From Glebionis coronaria (Eukaryota > Streptophyta > Magnoliopsida > Asterales > Asteraceae), in contig CM046877.1 in the NCBI GenBank assembly GCA_025667525.1, forward strand, positions 31,073,255 to 31,137,254: DNA of 64,000 nucleotides, in the 5' to 3' direction. This document shows, one piece after another, positions 31,307 through 48,964 of the stretch (position 1 is its first letter; the number at the start of each line of letters is the position of its first letter). A program made the position numbers and the translations under genes. The notes beneath the pieces were generated by a model that searched no databases, was not told the DNA's origin, and saw nothing but the letters and a program-made list of their open reading frames with translations.

Positions 31307-34247
31307 TGTGACAATCCGTTAATTTTAGGTCGATATTTTAATCTCGACTAATAAGTATTATATGTTTATTTTAATGAGCATTTTAAATTATCGATTAATC
31401 GAGAAGGTTATGGCTTGAAATTTAACGTAAGAATGTCGTTTCGATGAAAATCGACAAGAAACACATTAAGTATCGATATTATATTCTCAAATTATCATAT
31501 AAATGATTTTATTGTATTTATTTTTATTTCTCGTATTTTACGTTTTAACGAATGACGAGAACTACTAATGATCGCGATACCGACGGATGCCCAAAAATTT
31601 ATGTTTTATTATCGATTGTCTCGATATTTTATATTTTCGACGTTTTCGATTTAATTACGTTTTAAGTCGTGTCGAAGTGATATTATTATTTTTAAGAAGC
31701 GTTTTAACTTTTAAAAAGTATTTTTACGAAACCCGAGCCCCGTAAATATTTTCAAAAAAAATTACAATTCACATTTTCTACCTTGTAAACTATTTAATTA
31801 CATTTTGGACCAAAACTATGCAAGTTTGGCAAAAATAATCCCTCCACTACTTAGTATAAAAAGAAAAATCTTACCTACTTTTCCACTAATACACATTTTA
31901 TAAAAAAAAATCTCTCCACCCTCTTGCTCTTTCTTTTTGCCGTCCACACCAAGACACCAAGACCACCAAATTTTTGTGATTTCTACTTTGAATCATTCAA
32001 AACAAAAACAATTCCCATCTTTATTTTTGAAAGGTGATCATATCCATACTAATTTTTCCACATGCATTCACTTTATTTTTCTTTCAAATTTTTGGTGAAG
32101 AACATCATGTTTGATCCATTTTTGTAGTTGTGGTGTTGTTATATTATTATATTTGTAGTGGGATGATGTTGCATGCATGATTTTTATATATTTGATTTTT
32201 ATTAGATTGATATTTGAGGGTGTTAGGAGTTAGATACATGTGTTATGATGATATTAGGGTAATATTAGAAGTATAAAATTTGTTGAAATGGGTCAAAATG
32301 TTGATTTGGTATGATTTTTAGATGGTTAATTTTAGGCAGTAACTTAAAGGCTATTTGTGAATTATTTACTGAAATAATCTTGTTAAACTAATAAGATAGG
32401 GTCGTAGAGAATTTCATTAGCTTCGATTTGATATAAAGTAGGACTTTCAACTCCAAACGAGTGCGAAGTTACAACAATTTTAGTATTTGTGTACCGGGAG
32501 ACGGGTATCGGCACAATCCGAAAATTGTTGTCGATATTTGGATCGAATCTCGAGGACTACAGAATGAGTTTTGAAAATGTTCAAGGACTGATGTTGGAGT
32601 CTAAACCTCAGGTCATGAGTGTATTTTTTAACCCGAGTGTCGGTTTTATAAATGGAGTTGTTTAGATATGTCAAAATGGTTTTACAAGTTGAAGACGTAA
32701 ATCTGTCCGGTTTTTATAACACGAAGGTGTGTCGGGCATAAGGTCTTAGAAGTAATATTTTTGAATGAAACTTGAACTGAGTCTTCTTCATATTATATGT
32801 GAATTTGTGACCAAGTTTCGTCGAAATCGGACAAGTCTAGATAGGGTAGATTGGTGTGTACATTTGGAGTGTACAAGCTGATTGGTATTTTGGACATGTA
32901 GTTCAATAATTATGTGGCGTGAGTTGAGTATTCGCCATTGGACATGGTAATTTACTCAAGTGTTAAGTCATTATATAAATGACTTAGTTACTGGTCCGAG
33001 AGAAGTAAAATGATAATTTGACTTGCGTTGACTTGGCGTCTTAAGACGGGTCAATATCGAGAGTGCAAGTGTTTAAAAGAATAATGTTAAATAAAAAGGG
33101 TATAGTAATAACACTTGTATTATATATTTTTCGGGATTGTCTTGGTTTTGTAATTTTGATTTTATATTATTTAAGTATGATTTATACTTAAGTCGATTAT
33201 TAACGAACGCGCCTTATTTTGTAGGTTGCGGTTTTCGTGTTTTAACGGGCATCACTAATCGTCGGCGATCGTCTCATTACCACTATTGGCTAAGGTGAGT
33301 CTATATCCTCGCTTTTAACATGTTTACTTGTTTTATAAAACCCGCGAGGGGGATAACATGCTTGTTTTAATAAAAATAATGGGTACAACGAGAAGTTGTG
33401 GAAATCCCATTAATGAGTGCAACGAGAAGTTGTGGGAACCCTATTTACTTGAAAAGTATTTATTGAAATTGAAAGGTACAACTATAAGTTGTGATAAATT
33501 CATGATTGTTTTAAAATTGAACACAAGGAACTTAATTGTATGTTTAGATGAAAGTTATTACGTAAGTTTGTTTAGCCTTAAAAGACCCATGAATCGTGAA
33601 TTGTTAATCGAAGTAACGCTAATGCTATGGATAGATCTATCGGGGTGACGCCCAGTCCGGTCGCGACTAGCTATCGCGTGGTGTTGTGATGCACTAGTAA
33701 TGAAACATCGGATGCATTGTATAAGAGAAATATACACACTTGGCTATGTGTATTGGGCTGAAATAATATATGTTAACGTTCAATGTCACGAGACTTATGT
33801 AATGACACGATAATTATGCCCGTACAACATAATTGTCTTTGATAAATTATTAACCATGGAAGGTTATTTTGCATACTTGTGTTCTCTTTATTTAAATTAA
33901 ACTCTATAGATTCACTTGGCAAATTTTGCTGAGTTTTTAACATGTTTTATCTCAGGTCCATATAGAAGGCACTCGATGAAGGCAGTTTCATGAAGCTTGC
34001 TTATTTGAAATGTTTTGGCCCGCTTTTGCAAATAGTATCCATTCAAAGAATCTTTTATCCTTTACTGTGTTTGTAAACATTAAAGTATTTGGGACCGTTT
34101 GAAAAGTCTTATTGTTAAATGAAAATGAATGGATGTTTTTATTAAAACGACTCGTTTTGAGCCGTTTTCTATGATTATGAGATTGAACCATGATAGTAAC
34201 ACCCAATGACCCTTCCGCTGTTATGACCGAAATTTGGGGGTGTTACA
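31307..34247 (+). repeat. 5' LTR (2941 bp) of the chromovirus-type element
   Basis: TGTGACAATCC to GTGTTACA. It contains three spaced copies of a short dyad (acaacgagaagttgt) near 33385-33495 and a 106-codon ORF at 33328-33648 that overlaps these repeats. The ORF also exists in the other LTR, simply because LTRs are copies, and has no known domain. Confidence 0.92.
33385..33495 (+). repeat. Three spaced dyads ACAAC-n5-GTTGT in the LTR
   Basis: tacaacgagaagttgtgg, tgcaacgagaagttgtgg and tacaactataagttgtg occur about 34 and 59 bp apart. The same arrangement is at 40635-40745 in the 3' LTR. Each can fold as a 5-bp stem with a 5-base loop. Confidence 0.8.
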
Positions 34248-35779
<1,532 letters not shown>

Positions 35780-35780
<1 letters not shown>

Positions 35781-36560
35781 CTATGACTAAAGCACGAATG
35801 TGTCAAGTTATTAGTGAATAAGTTGCTGTATCTTTAGTTGAATTCATGGCCAACATGAATGATGGATCTGGAGCTGAAGCTAAGACTGGTGGAACTGGAA
35901 CCGGTGGAGCTGAAGCTGGAGCCAATAATTTTCGTGGTACGGATGGAACAAATGTGCCCGAAGTTAGAGGCTACAACTACACTTCATTTGTTAATTGCAA
36001 ACCGTAGACTCTTAAGGGGACTAAAGATGATAGAGGATTGTGTCAGTTGTTGAAAATCTGGCGTCAGTCTTTCGAATCAGTGACCCTAATCAGGAGGATA
36101 AGGTGCAGTTTGAAATCGCTACTCTCCAAGGTCGTGCATTAATTTGGTGGGATGGCAGACTTGCTTCCATAGGTATCGTTACTATGGGACACCATGGACT
36201 AAGGTGAGGAACGGTTAACTGAGGAGCTTGTCCTCGAAGCATTTCCTAAGTATGGAGCAAGTGTTGTACAACTTGAAACTGAAGGGAACTAACATTGGTA
36301 GATATATCAAGTGTTTCCATAAGTTGACTCCTTTATGTCCAACAATTGTGGAACCCGAACCGTCAAGGTCAAGCAGTATATTCACGGCTGACTATGAATA
36401 AATGCGGTGATGTGACTTCTTCTAAGCCAATTGTTATTTGTGAAGCTGTCTGCAGGGCTTATTAGCTCATGGGACACATAATTCAAGGCAAGGCTGATGA
36501 TGTTACTGAAGGGAAAAATAATTCCAAATTGAAAATTCTTTTCGTGCATTAGAGCTCGTA
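35780..36560 (+). pseudogene. Decayed chromovirus gag remnant
   Basis: Broken gag similarity: a Gly/Ala/Glu-rich N-terminal stretch, then YNYTSFVNCKP (compare the gag motif of the other chromovirus fragment), then RALIWWDGRL-like text near 36130-36160. Multiple stops and frame changes. No zinc knuckle or protease follows; the sequence passes directly to the pre-RT region. Confidence 0.72.
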
Positions 36561-36576
36561 AGTATATCGAAAAAGG

Positions 36577-37690
36577 TTGTGGATTAATCATGGCTTAGGT
36601 ACAGTAGAAGGAATCGTAAAGAAAATGAGTAGAGATATTGTAGTTATTCGTGACTATCCCGAAGTGTTTCTGGAAGATTTGCCAAGGCTTCCGCCTCCAA
36701 GGCAAATAGAATTCCTAATTGATCTAATTCCTGGTGTTGCAATTGTGGCACATGAGCCATATTCATTAGCACCCTCTGAGTTGAAGTAATTATTTGTGCA
36801 GTATTAAGAACTAGCTGATAGAGGTTTTAGTCGATCGAGCTTGTCAGTTTGTAAAACTCCTATTCTATTCGCTAAGAAGAAATATGGTTCGTTTCGTATG
36901 TGTATCGTTTACCGAGAGCTGGATAGGCTAACAATCAAGAATCGTTACCCACTTCTAAATTGATGATCTATTTGATCAACTTCAAAACTCTCGTGTTTTA
37001 TCCAAGATTGATCTTTGTTTTGCTTATCATCAACTTCGCATACGCGAGGAAGATATTCCTATTACGGCGTTTAGAACTTGTGATGATCATTATGAGTTTC
37101 GTGTTATGCCTTTTGGTTTGACTAATACGCCTGTTGTATTCATTGACTTAATGAATTGTATATGTAAGCCGTGTCTTGATAAATTAGTGATTGTTTTTAT
37201 TGATGATACTCTAATCTGCTCTAAGAGCGAGGAAGAACATGCCGAACACTTAGGGATTATCTTGAACTTGTTAAAGAACGAAAAGTTGTACGCGAAATTC
37301 TCAAGGCGTGATCTTTGGCTTAGTTCTGTACAACTTCTCTGTCATGTGATTGACAAAAGTGGCATACATGTTGATTCTGCGAGAATCGAAGCCCTCGAAA
37401 ATTTGAATGTTCCAACAATTCCAACTGAAGTACGACAAATTCTAGGTTTGGCTGGTTATTACTGAAGGTTTATTAAAGGATTCTCTTTGATATCAAAACC
37501 ATTAACTAAGCTAACTAAAAAGAATGAACCGTTTGTGTGTGGCATTGATGAAGAGAAAGCTTTTCAAACCATGAAAAGAGAACTCTGCAACACACCGATC
37601 TTATCGTTACTCGAAAGAAGTAAAGATTTTGTTGTTGATCGTGATATACCTCTTAAAGGATTTAGAGCTGTCTGATTTGTGTATGCTCGT
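36577..37690 (+). pseudogene. Decayed chromovirus RT and RNase H remnant
   Basis: In successive frames: YPEVFLEDLPRLPPPRQIEF and HEPYSLAPSELK (36577-36789), a heavily frameshifted middle with GSFRMC near 36890, then MPFGLTNTPVVFIDLMN, FIDDTLICSKSEEEHAEHL and LGLAGYY (37106-37465), and ISKPLTKLTKKNEPF with the start of RNase H (37487-37675). RT would copy element RNA; this one cannot be made. Confidence 0.85.
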
Positions 37691-38079
37691 AGGAAATTTA
37701 GAAATAATGAGGAAACTACTCAACCCACGACTTGTAATTGGGTGCAGTGATTTTACTCTTCGTCTATTGAGACATTAATTGTATGGCACTAATGTACGGT
37801 ATCCACCGATAGTAAGAGCCTACAATGTATTCTGGAATAAAAGAGGTAAATAAGCCTTTTAAGTGATTACGATTGTGTTAATTGTTATCATTCGTGAAGT
37901 TGGAGCAAATTACAACGGATTCATTGTTAAGCTCTCGAAAACTCAGTCTGAATATGACTCGATTTCTGTCAATGTTGATTGATTGACTCTGCTCATTTTG
38001 TTTTGATAAATAAATCGATCGTGCTAATTAAGGATCGTTTGTGAACCACTCGTAGTAGACATAGAAGTTATGATAATGT

Positions 38080-38552
38080 GAAGCGAAAACCTTTGAAATT
38101 CGAGGTAGGTGGAAAAGTTATACCAAGTTATCACCATGAAAAAGGTGTTATATATTCAGGAAAACGTGGGAAGTTAAGTCCCCGCTAGTTTGGACCATTC
38201 GAGATGATATCGAGTGTAGGTCCGGCGGCATGAAAACTTAAATTACCTCGAGAGCTACAAGGAATTCACAATACTTTTCATATGTCGAACCTAAAGAAAT
38301 TCCTTCCTGACGAAGATCTTATTATCTCTCTTGATGAAGTATGAATCGACGCTAAGTTGCATTTCATCAAAGTACTTGTTGATATTATCGATAAGGAAAT
38401 TAGGCAACCGAAGAAAAGTCGAAATCCTATTGTCATGTGTGATGGAACTCAAGACGAGGACCAAAATACGTTTAACTCTTTGATTTCAACGAGCGATCGA
38501 GGAAGAACGCAAGTTGATCTTCGGGACGAAGATCCCAATTTGGTGGGGATAA
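38080..38552 (+). pseudogene. Chromovirus integrase C-terminus / chromodomain-like remnant
   Basis: After about 400 bp with no recognisable protein come FEVGGKVIPSYHHEKGV, GKLSPR, FHMSNLKKFLPDED and a 66-codon ORF (38357-38557) containing IIDKEIRQPKKSRNPIV, which align with the integrase C-terminal and chromodomain-like end of Tekay-type elements. The integrase catalytic core between RNase H and this point is missing. Confidence 0.72.
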
Positions 38553-41497
38553 TGTGACAATCCGTCAATTTCAGGTCGATATTTTAATCTCGACTAATAA
38601 GGTATTATATGTTTATTTTAAATGAGAATTTTAAATTATCGATTAACCGAGAAGGTTATGGCTTGAAATTTAACGTAAGAATGTCGTTTCGATGAAAACC
38701 GACAAGAAACACATTAAGTATCGATATTATATTCTCAAATTATCATATAAATGATTTTATTGTATTTATTTTTATTTCTCGTGTTTTACGTTTTAACGAA
38801 TGAAGAGAACTACTAATGATCGCAATACCGACGGATGCCCAAAAATTTATGTTTTATTATCGATTGTCTCGATATTTTATATTTTCGACGTTTTCGATTT
38901 AATTACGTTTTAAGTCGTGTCGAAGTGATATTATTATTTTTAAGAAGCGTTTTAACTTTTAAAAAGTATTTTTACGAAATCCGAGCCCCGTAAATATTTT
39001 CAAAAAAAAAATTACAATTTACATTTTCTACCTTGTAAACTATTTAATTGCATTTTGGACCAAAACTATGCAAGTTTGGAAAAAATAGTCCCTCCACTAC
39101 TTAGTATAAAAAGAAAAATCTTACCTACATTTCCACTAATACACATTTTATAAAAAAAAAATCTCTCCACCCTCTTGCTCTTTCTTTTTGCCGTCCACAC
39201 CAAGACACCAAGACCACCAAATTTTTGTGATTTCTACTTTGAATCATTCAAAAAAAAAACAAGTCCCATCTTTATTTTTGAAAGGTGATCATATCCATAC
39301 TAATTTTTCCCACATGCATTCACTTTGTTTTTTTTCAAATTTTTGGTGAAGAACATCATGTTTGATCCATTTTTGTAATTGTGGTGTTGTTATTTTTATT
39401 ATATTTGTAGTGGGATGATGTTGCATGCATGATTTTTATATATTTTATTTTTATTCGATTGAATTTGAGGGTGTTAGGAGTTAGATACATGTGTTATGAT
39501 GATATTAGGGTAATATTAGAAGTATAAAATTTGTTGAAATGGGTCAAAATTTTGATTTGATATGATTTTTAGATGGTTAATTTTGGGCAGTAACTTAAAG
39601 GCTATTTTTGAAATACTTACTGAAATAATCTTGTTAAACTAATAAGACAGGGTCGTAGAGAATTCCGTTAGCTTCGATTTGATATAAAGTAGGACTTTCA
39701 ACTCCAAACGAGTGCGAAGTTACAATAATTTTAGTATTTGTGTACCGGGAGACGGGTATCGGCACAATCCGAAAATTGTTATCGATATTTGGATCGAATC
39801 TCGGGGACTATAGAATGAGTTTTGAAAATGTTCAAGGACTGATGTTGGAGTCTAAACCTCATGTCATGAGTGTATTTTTTAACCCGAGTGTCGATTTTAT
39901 AAATGGAGTTGTTTAGATATGTCAAAATGGTTTTACAAGTTGAAGACGTAAATCTGTCCGGTTTTTTATAACACGAATGTGTGTCGGGCATAAGGTCTTA
40001 GAAGTAATATTTTTGAATGAAACTTGAACTGAGTCTTCTTCATATTATATGTGAGTTTGTGACCAAGTTTCGTCGAAATCGGACAAGTCTAGATATGGTA
40101 GATTGGTGTGTACATTTGGAGTGTACACGCTGATTGGTATTTTGGACATGTAGTTCAATAATTATGTGGCGTGAGTTGAGTATTCTCCATTGGACATGGT
40201 AATTTACTCAAGTGTTAAGTCATTATATAAATGACTTAGTTACTGGTCCGAGAGAAGTAAAATGATAATTTGACTTGCGTTGACTTGGCGTCTTAAGACG
40301 GGTCAATATCGAGAGTGCAAGTGTTTAAAAGAATAATGTTGAATAAAAAGGGTATAGTAATAACACTTGTATTATATATTTTTTGGGATTGTCTTGGTTT
40401 TGTAATTTTGGTTTTATATTATTTAAGTATGATTTATACTTAAGTCAATTATTAACGAACGCGCCTTATTTGGTAGGTTGCGGTTTTCGTGTTTTAACGG
40501 GCATCACTAATCGTCGGCGATCGTCTCATTACCACTATTGGCTAAGGTGAGTCTATAGCCTCGCTTTTAACATGTTTACTTGTTTTCTAAAACCCGCGAG
40601 GGGATAACATGCTTGTTTTAATAAAAATAATGGGTACAACGAGAAGTTGTGGAAATCCCATTAATGGGTGCAACGAGAAGTTGTGGGAACCCTATTTACT
40701 TGAAAAGTATTTATTGAAATTGAAAGGTACAAATATAAGTTGTGATAAACTCATGATTGTTTTAAAATTGAACACAAGGAACTTAATTGTATGTTTAGAT
40801 AAAAGTTATTACATAAGTTTGTTTAGCCTTAAAAGACCCATGAATCGTGAATTGTTAATCGAAGTAACGCTAATGCTATGGATAGATCTATCGGGGTGAC
40901 GCCCAGTCCGGTCGCGACTAGCTATCGATGGTGTTGTGATGCACTAGTAATGAAACATCGGATGCATTGTATAAGAGAAATATACTCACTTGACTAGGTG
41001 TGTTGGGCTGAAATAATATATGTTAACGTTCAATGTCACGAGACTTATGTAATGACACGATAATTATGTCCGTACAACATAATTGTCTTTGATAAATTAT
41101 TAACCATGGAAGGTTATTTTGAATATTTGTTTTCTCTTTATTTAAATTAAACTCTATAGATTCACTCGGCAAATTTTGCTGACTTTTTAACATGTTTTAT
41201 CTCATGTCCATATAGAAGGTACTCGATGAAGGCAGTTTCGTGAAGCTTGCTTATTTGAAATGTTTTGGCCCGCATTTGCAAATAGTATCCATTCAAAGAA
41301 TCTTTTATCCTTTATTGTGTTTGTAAACATTAAAGTATTTGGGACCGTGTGAAAAGTCTTATTGTTAAATGAAAATGAATGGATGTTTTTATTAAAACGA
41401 CTCGTTTTGAGCCGTTTTCTATGTTTATGAGATTGAACCATGATAGTAACACCCGATGAGCCTTCCGCTGTTATGACCGAAATTTGAGGGTGTTACA
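38553..41497 (+). repeat. 3' LTR (2945 bp) of the chromovirus-type element
   Basis: Partner of 31307-34247 with the same ends, dyads and ORF, followed by the TSD tatgt at 41498-41502. Confidence 0.93.
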
Positions 41498-41502
41498 TAT
41501 GT

Positions 41503-42217
41503 TTATTTATTTGTTTAGATATACCTATGCCTAACCAAGATACCATTCACAACTAACTATATCTTATTCTTACTTGAATGGTTTAAGTGTATCATCCATT
41601 GTTATTCTTTTTGCACTTGAAATTCTTAAAGAAGCACACGTGTGTTCGATCAGATTTCTGAATGAATTTTGTTACTTCAAAGAGTTTGTAACATGCTAAA
41701 ATTTGATTAGTTACACATCAATGCTAAAAAAAGACATCAATGCTGACTTCACCTAACTTATTTTGTAATTCCTTATCACAACAATGTATAAAATTTAGGA
41801 AAAATCACCTAAAAATATCTTAAACTTGTCACTTTTTATGGTTGTATGTAGCCATCTAAATTTTTTATTGTAATATTTTGATGTGCATAAGTTTTTAAAT
41901 GTACTTTTAAGCTTCATAATGTGTGAAAATGCACTAAAAGTGAAAACAGAGCTGGGTAAACAAGTTTTTTTTTAAATCGAACCGGTTGTAGTTAACCGGT
42001 CAAGTAACTGTTTATACTCGTTTGCTTTAAACCTTTTTATCGTGTGAATATGGTTAAGAATCGGTTCAACCTGGTTTTCTTGAACGCGTTTGTTAAATCG
42101 ATTCAAATTTTAAATGTATTATATCTTTTTGTGGGTTTTTGGGACATTGGGTTATCTAACTTTCGGCATAAATTTGTTTCTGATTGTTTGATTAACAGTA
42201 TTTTGCAAGATTTTTAA
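41503..42217. other. Intergenic stretch with a Mutator-like TIR fragment
   Basis: aaaaatcacctaaaaat and cactttttatggttgtatgta at about 41804-41860 match the TIR of the Mutator-like element at 47401-48586. No partner arm is found here, so it is a solo or truncated end. The rest is uncharacterised. Confidence 0.5.
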
Positions 42218-42600
42218 GATCGGGATCATAAGATCCTACTATAATGTAATTTTCTTAGTAGTCTTTGCAATAGTTTACAAATTTACAAATTAATATAAAT
42301 CGTAAACACAAAGTTATACGAATATTTTATAAAAATGTGGTTCTAAATTATGATTATGAAATGTATAAGAAGATTTACATGTTGTTTTGTAAATTATACA
42401 AAATAGAACCTATAAATTTGTGTTTTTTAAGTTTGTCGCTCGAGAAAAAGTAAGATCGGATCGTAGTAGATCCTAAGATCTTTTGATCAAGATCGGGATC
42501 TTATAAGATCTTAAGCATGCAAAGACCCTACGTAAGATCCAGATAGTTTTTGTTTTACAGTATCGTAAAATTATAAGATCCTAAGATTAAGATCGAGATC
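42218..42600. repeat. GATC-dense patch
   Basis: About 15 GATC tetramers in 383 bp, mostly in aagatc, gatcct and gatctt contexts in both orientations, in two clusters (42218-42240 and 42450-42600). It resembles a decayed palindromic repeat or MITE. Confidence 0.6.
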
Positions 42601-42786
42601 TTGACAACCTTGGTATTTTGGATAGTCATTTTACCATCTTTGTACGCAGCATATCAAATAACATTTGGCTATTTTTGCATGGTTCAAATTTTACTCGAAA
42701 GAACTTGAATTGATATTTTAATAGGACAAAAGCTACGTGGGTGATACAAGATGCCAAAAGCTAAAAAAACTTAAAAAAAATCATCC

Positions 42787-46636
<3,850 letters not shown>

Positions 46637-46639
46637 ATT

Positions 46640-46675
46640 TTAAACAGCCCGTGTATTACACAGGTCTTAAACTAG
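46640..46675 (+). mobile_element. Helitron 3' terminus
   Basis: A stem-loop (cccgtgtattacacagg) ends 11 bp before CTAG at 46672-46675, with T following, the canonical Helitron 3' structure. The 5' TC end is not located; the element body may include the microsatellite or the upstream TIR element. Confidence 0.65.
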
Positions 46676-47221
46676 TAAAAAGTAAATAAAGGTTTAATAA
46701 AATATTACTTACATATACTTACTTTTACACTTAAGTCCATGATAATTTTTTTTATTTTTTAATTTATAAAAGTTGCATAAAAAGTGTAAAAAGTTTGTTT
46801 ATATATTTTGGCAAAAAGTGTCTTACACAAATGTATATCATTGTCTACTAACAGTACAAGTTGCATAAAAAATAATATAAAATAAGTAAATAAAATGATT
46901 TTGTTAAAAGTTGTTTTTTTGAAAAAAATATTTTTTATTTAAGTCGCATAAAAAACATAAAAGGTTGCATAAGAAAAGCCCTTACACACATTTACTTTTT
47001 ATGACATATTCTGACATGTGCCATAAGAATAAAAGTACACTTTTATATTTTATTCAAGACGCATAAGTTGCATAAGTTGCATAAGATATTTTGAGAATTT
47101 TTCATTTGGTCGGTGTATTTTAAGAAATGGAGTTGAAGTTTCAGGCAATTCAAGAATTTTGCCATGATATAATGCTCTTAAGTTTACTTATCTCACATGT
47201 GTGATATACTACAAAATAAAC
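46676..47221. other. AT-rich stretch with repeated gttgcataa
   Basis: The phrase gttgcataa or gtcgcataa occurs about six times between 46770 and 47085, partly in tandem near 47058-47082. No coding signal. Confidence 0.6.
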
Positions 47222-47400
47222 TAAGGGTATGTTTGGTATGACTAAAAAAAGTCGTAAAAAATGTAATGAACATTGTAATTGAATAAATGGACTAATGAAA
47301 TGATGCATTACGACTGTATTTATGTTTGGTTGTAAAGATATAATAAAATGTAAATAAAAATAAAAATACTAAAATAACCTTTGATATTATATATTTTGTT

Positions 47401-48586
47401 GGGAAAATCACCAAAAAATTAATAAACACCACTTTTTATGGTTGTATGTAACCTACTATTTTTTCTCATTATATCATTAAACTTTTGAATTTTGACATTT
47501 GTATGTAACGAGTGACCTGCTAAACCGGTTAATCTCATGTGGAGCAGGTTACAATAACGACTGTTTATTTTTTTGCAATAATAATCCTTTTCACTAACGA
47601 TCTATTTTGTTAAAAAATAAACAATCTATTTTGTTATTAATATTAATATTATCACAGTACAATCCTTTTCACAATCCACATCTAAACACCAATTTACTAT
47701 CACACTATCTTCCACAAATCGTATCTGAACACTATTGATCATCAACCAACAAAACCCAGAACAACACATCCTCATATCCATCTTTCGTTGCCGTCGAATT
47801 TGGCCGGAGAAGTAGCGCCGCCACTACTATCATAGCCCCCGTCACCATAATCATCGTAAATGTGATTACCTTGGCCGGAGAAATAGCGCCGCCACCACCA
47901 TCCGTTTGGGATTCGTTCAAGAGACATCGATAATCACATTTACGATGCTAAACCTTATACCTATTCTATTAAAATGATTCATCATCAATTTTCCTATCTT
48001 ATAAACAAGATACCTATTATATTACGATGCTGACCAAAGTTGTTGCAAGAATGAAGTACGGCTGCCAGTTACAAAGGAGCTGATGTGTACCATCCGAATA
48101 TCAACCATCAAATTTGAGATTTTTATTTGTTTATTTCTTTTAGTCTTTTTCATGTAAAAGCAATATTAATTAAATAAAAAAATTATAACAAAGGCTGATA
48201 ATAATAATAATAAAGTTTATATTAAAAATAATTTTTGAATTATTATTATTATTATTATTTTATTATTTTTTTAATAATAATAATAATAATAATAGTAATA
48301 ATAATAAAAGAGTGATGTTATAATAATAATCCTAATAATAATAGTAATAATAATAATAGAGCCCAAAAGTGAAATTAACTTTTAAAATTATTAACAGACG
48401 GCTGTTAGTATAAGGACTAAAGTTGAGAACATTAGTTTGATTAGCAACCGGTCAAGGGTTAAGCAAGTCACTCGCTACATACTAAGGTCGAAATTCAAAA
48501 GTTTAATGGATACAATGAGAAAAAAATAGTAGGTTACATACATTATAAAAAGTGGTAAGTTTACTGCATTTTTAGGTGATTTTTCT
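47401..48586. mobile_element. Non-autonomous Mutator-like element carrying a possible captured segment
   Basis: 1186 bp with TIRs of about 130-160 bp (47401-~47560 and ~48420-48586) sharing aaaatcacc, ccactttttat, gtatgtaacctactattttt and ttaaacttttgaattt. It is flanked by 9-bp tattttgtt / tatcttgtt (one mismatch). The interior holds a GC-richer piece (47780-47935) with two copies of ggccggagaartagcgccgcc, unlike the AT-rich surroundings, and an AAT/ATT-repeat region (48198-48360). The 62-residue minus-strand ORF there has no recognisable domain. Confidence 0.8.
48198..48360. repeat. (AAT)n / (ATT)n trinucleotide repeats in inverted arrangement
   Basis: Runs of aataataat, then attattatt, then aataataat again, which can fold into a hairpin. 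Confidence 0.9.
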
Positions 48587-48964
48587 TATCTTGTTTAGTG
48601 TGTAATTAATAAGGGGTTTATATGTAATTCTTATTACATTCAAGGACGTAGTGGGGAAAAAAACAAAAGCCCTTATGAATGAAAAGAAAAGTTTTTGACG
48701 TAATAAGTGATTGTATCTAATGAGTCATTACATTCCGTAGTTGCAAACAAACACAATTTTTTCATTCCGTCGTAATAATGTTTTCCATTAATACTTTCAT
48801 TAAAATGTACCAAATGCTAAGTAAATCTTTTTTTTGGGCATAGTATTAAACGTTTAGCCTTGAATAACAATATCTCATTCAAATCAAGTTTATATTAGGC
48901 ACACAAAAAATTTATTGCGAAACTTTAAAAAAAAAAGCCTAAATTTATATTACAGTATTACTCA

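Larger units (their letters stand above)
47225..48817. mobile_element. PIF/Harbinger-like (Tourist-type) element, host of a nested Mutator-like element
   Basis: The left end gggtatgtttggta and the right end taccaaatgc are imperfect inverted repeats flanked by TAA on both sides (47222-47224, 48818-48820), the 3-bp target of Harbinger elements. Inner sequence near both ends shares cattccg/gtaatgactcatt-like text with inverted symmetry. A Mutator-like element (47401-48586) interrupts it. No transposase. Confidence 0.6.

Noticed and set aside
33328..33648. 106-residue ORF repeated at 40609-40899
   Set aside because: Again an LTR-pair duplicate; the protein reads through hairpin repeats.
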